Below, in pieces: positions 22,697-23,677 of a stretch of DNA of 23,677 nucleotides. The translations under genes and the position numbers were made by a program. This DNA comes from a virus: positions 1 through 23,677 of IMG/VR virus record IMGVR_UViG_3300022935_001212; one strand, given 5' to 3'. Under the pieces are notes generated by a model. The model worked only from the letters and a program-made list of their open reading frames with translations, did not search any database and was not told the DNA's origin. Each line of letters begins with the position of its first letter. Within the stretch, counting starts at the first letter, position 1.

Positions 22697-23677
22697 AAAA
22701 CATGACAAAGGGCATAGGTTCGATTAAACTGTCTGTGTGATCTCTCATTGCTGTGTCTAAGTTAGCATCGTATGCTTGTAAGCCCTGCATCATACGTGTT
22801 ATTAGCACTAAACTCATAACTAAATCGTCTGTCTCTCCTACTTTGGCGGCATAACTACCCCCACTTGCTACAAACGTTTTGAGCTCACTGATAAGATTTT
22901 TACTGTAGACTTTTAATTTTTTACTTTCAATAAGGCTCTTAAGTTTAGCACACGCCGCTAGTTTGCTACGTGCTGTTGTGTTAAAACCTTTTCTAAATCT
23001 TCTAGCGTTGCCGTGTCTTGCAGGTTCTGTCAAGAACGTGCCCTGTATGTTTTCTTCACCTATTTCAGCAATACTAATAAGTGCCGCTTCACCAATAGTA
23101 TTATTCTCTATACTATAGTATATGTTATTTTTGTCAACTGTTTCTGCTATATAACTTGTAATTTGCTGTAACAGTTTTATTTGTTGTGGGATAGGTGTCT
23201 TGTTGTGTTGCCACTCTCCTACTTGTTCTAATGATGGCAACTCATATATCTGTATAGCACTAAAGTCACCGCCTGTGCCTAAACTAGGATCTAAACTAAT
23301 CACATACGTCTTATCTTTTTCAGGCTGTTTAAACCATCGTACCTGACCTTGTTTAAATACAGGATCTCGGTGTTCTAGTTCTAGCAGTGTAGTAGCATTA
23401 ATAAGTGTTTCATCATAAATTAAGAACTCTAATCCATGTTCTCGTCTAAATCTATCCTCACCAATACGCCCTATTTCTTCTGCTTTCCATTCTTCGTCTC
23501 TGTCAGGATGTTCCCACCACTCTGCTCTAAATGCCTTAAAACCATTTATACCAGTTTCCATTTCATTACCGAACTCGTCTATGTTCTTGTTTGCCTGTTT
23601 CCAGATAAATGCAAACTGATCTTCGTCACTGTTAGGTGTTGATGTAATAATAGCCTTACCACCAGTACTAAGTGTTG
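22695..23677 (-). CDS. 17: Terminase large subunit gp17, C-terminal part (cut by window edge)
   Basis: 326 codons plus stop are visible; the N-terminal ATPase (Walker A and B) lies beyond the right edge. The frame is open past the first internal Met (23561) to the edge, where STGGKAIITSTPNSDEDQFA is the coupling motif region of gp17. The RNase H-like nuclease follows, with the first Asp in ISLDPSLGTGGDFSA, the Glu in YYSIENNTIGE and the last acidic pair in KVGETDDLVMS. These match the three catalytic acids of T4 gp17 (D401, E458, D542). The protein cuts concatemeric DNA and pumps it into the prohead. The stop overlaps the late box of the next gene. Confidence 0.93.
   Translation of the reverse strand, partial: TLSTGGKAIITSTPNSDEDQFAFIWKQANKNIDEFGNEMETGINGFKAFRAEWWEHPDRDEEWKAEEIGRIGEDRFRREHGLEFLIYDETLINATTLLELEHRDPVFKQGQVRWFKQPEKDKTYVISLDPSLGTGGDFSAIQIYELPSLEQVGEWQHNKTPIPQQIKLLQQITSYIAETVDKNNIYYSIENNTIGEAALISIAEIGEENIQGTFLTEPARHGNARRFRKGFNTTARSKLAACAKLKSLIESKKLKVYSKNLISELKTFVASGGSYAAKVGETDDLVMSLVLITRMMQGLQAYDANLDTAMRDHTDSLIEPMPFVMF

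Noticed and set aside
1-23677. Search for tRNA genes, CRISPR arrays, integrase/attachment sites and insertion sequences
   Set aside because: Genes are nearly contiguous, no cloverleaf or repeat-spacer pattern was seen in the few gaps, and no transposase or recombinase motif occurs in the reading frames.

Overview
The window looks like part of the genome of a marine T4-like myovirus. It carries four T4-type core genes: the large terminase gp17 (cut by the right edge), the single-stranded DNA-binding protein gp32, the RecA-like recombinase UvsX and the recombination mediator UvsY. The DNA is AT-rich and genes are packed with 1-20 base overlaps. Most are transcribed leftwards (minus strand), and every ATAAATA heptamer I could find sits just upstream of a gene in the right orientation, which matches the T4/cyanophage late-promoter box (N)ATAAATA. 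This gene mix is typical of cyanophages or pelagiphages. The host cannot be fixed from the sequence.

Layout, read in the main (minus) transcription direction from right to left. (1) 23677-19168: the 3' part of gp17, a very large unrecognised phage protein of about 804 aa, and gp32 with a structured leader, followed by a strong hairpin that looks like a terminator. (2) 19100-11140: an accessory block threaded between recombination genes. It holds a sulfotransferase-like protein, a 2OG-oxygenase-like protein, four radical-SAM proteins that all carry a cysteine-rich twitch/SPASM-like domain at the N-terminus, and a very compact short-chain dehydrogenase. uvsX sits among them. A small acidic protein and uvsY follow. 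(3) 11143-1: a glycan or small-molecule decoration block. It holds three related GT-B (capsule-synthesis type) proteins, a NodU/CmcH-type carbamoyltransferase, two FkbM methyltransferases, two further methyltransferases, a 2OG-Fe(II) oxygenase, a sulfotransferase, several GT-A-like glycosyltransferases and a cupin. Two genes (2717-3601 and 9556-10425) are flipped onto the plus strand and overlap their convergent neighbours.

How they may work together (inference): the block-3 enzymes could build and then carbamoylate, methylate, hydroxylate and sulfate a surface polysaccharide or lipopolysaccharide during infection. The four radical-SAM proteins with the dehydrogenase and oxygenase look like a second modification pathway of unknown product. 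They are placed so that they would be expressed together with DNA recombination genes. No RNA genes, CRISPR arrays, integrases or insertion sequences were seen, and no stretch longer than 300 bases lacks a gene.
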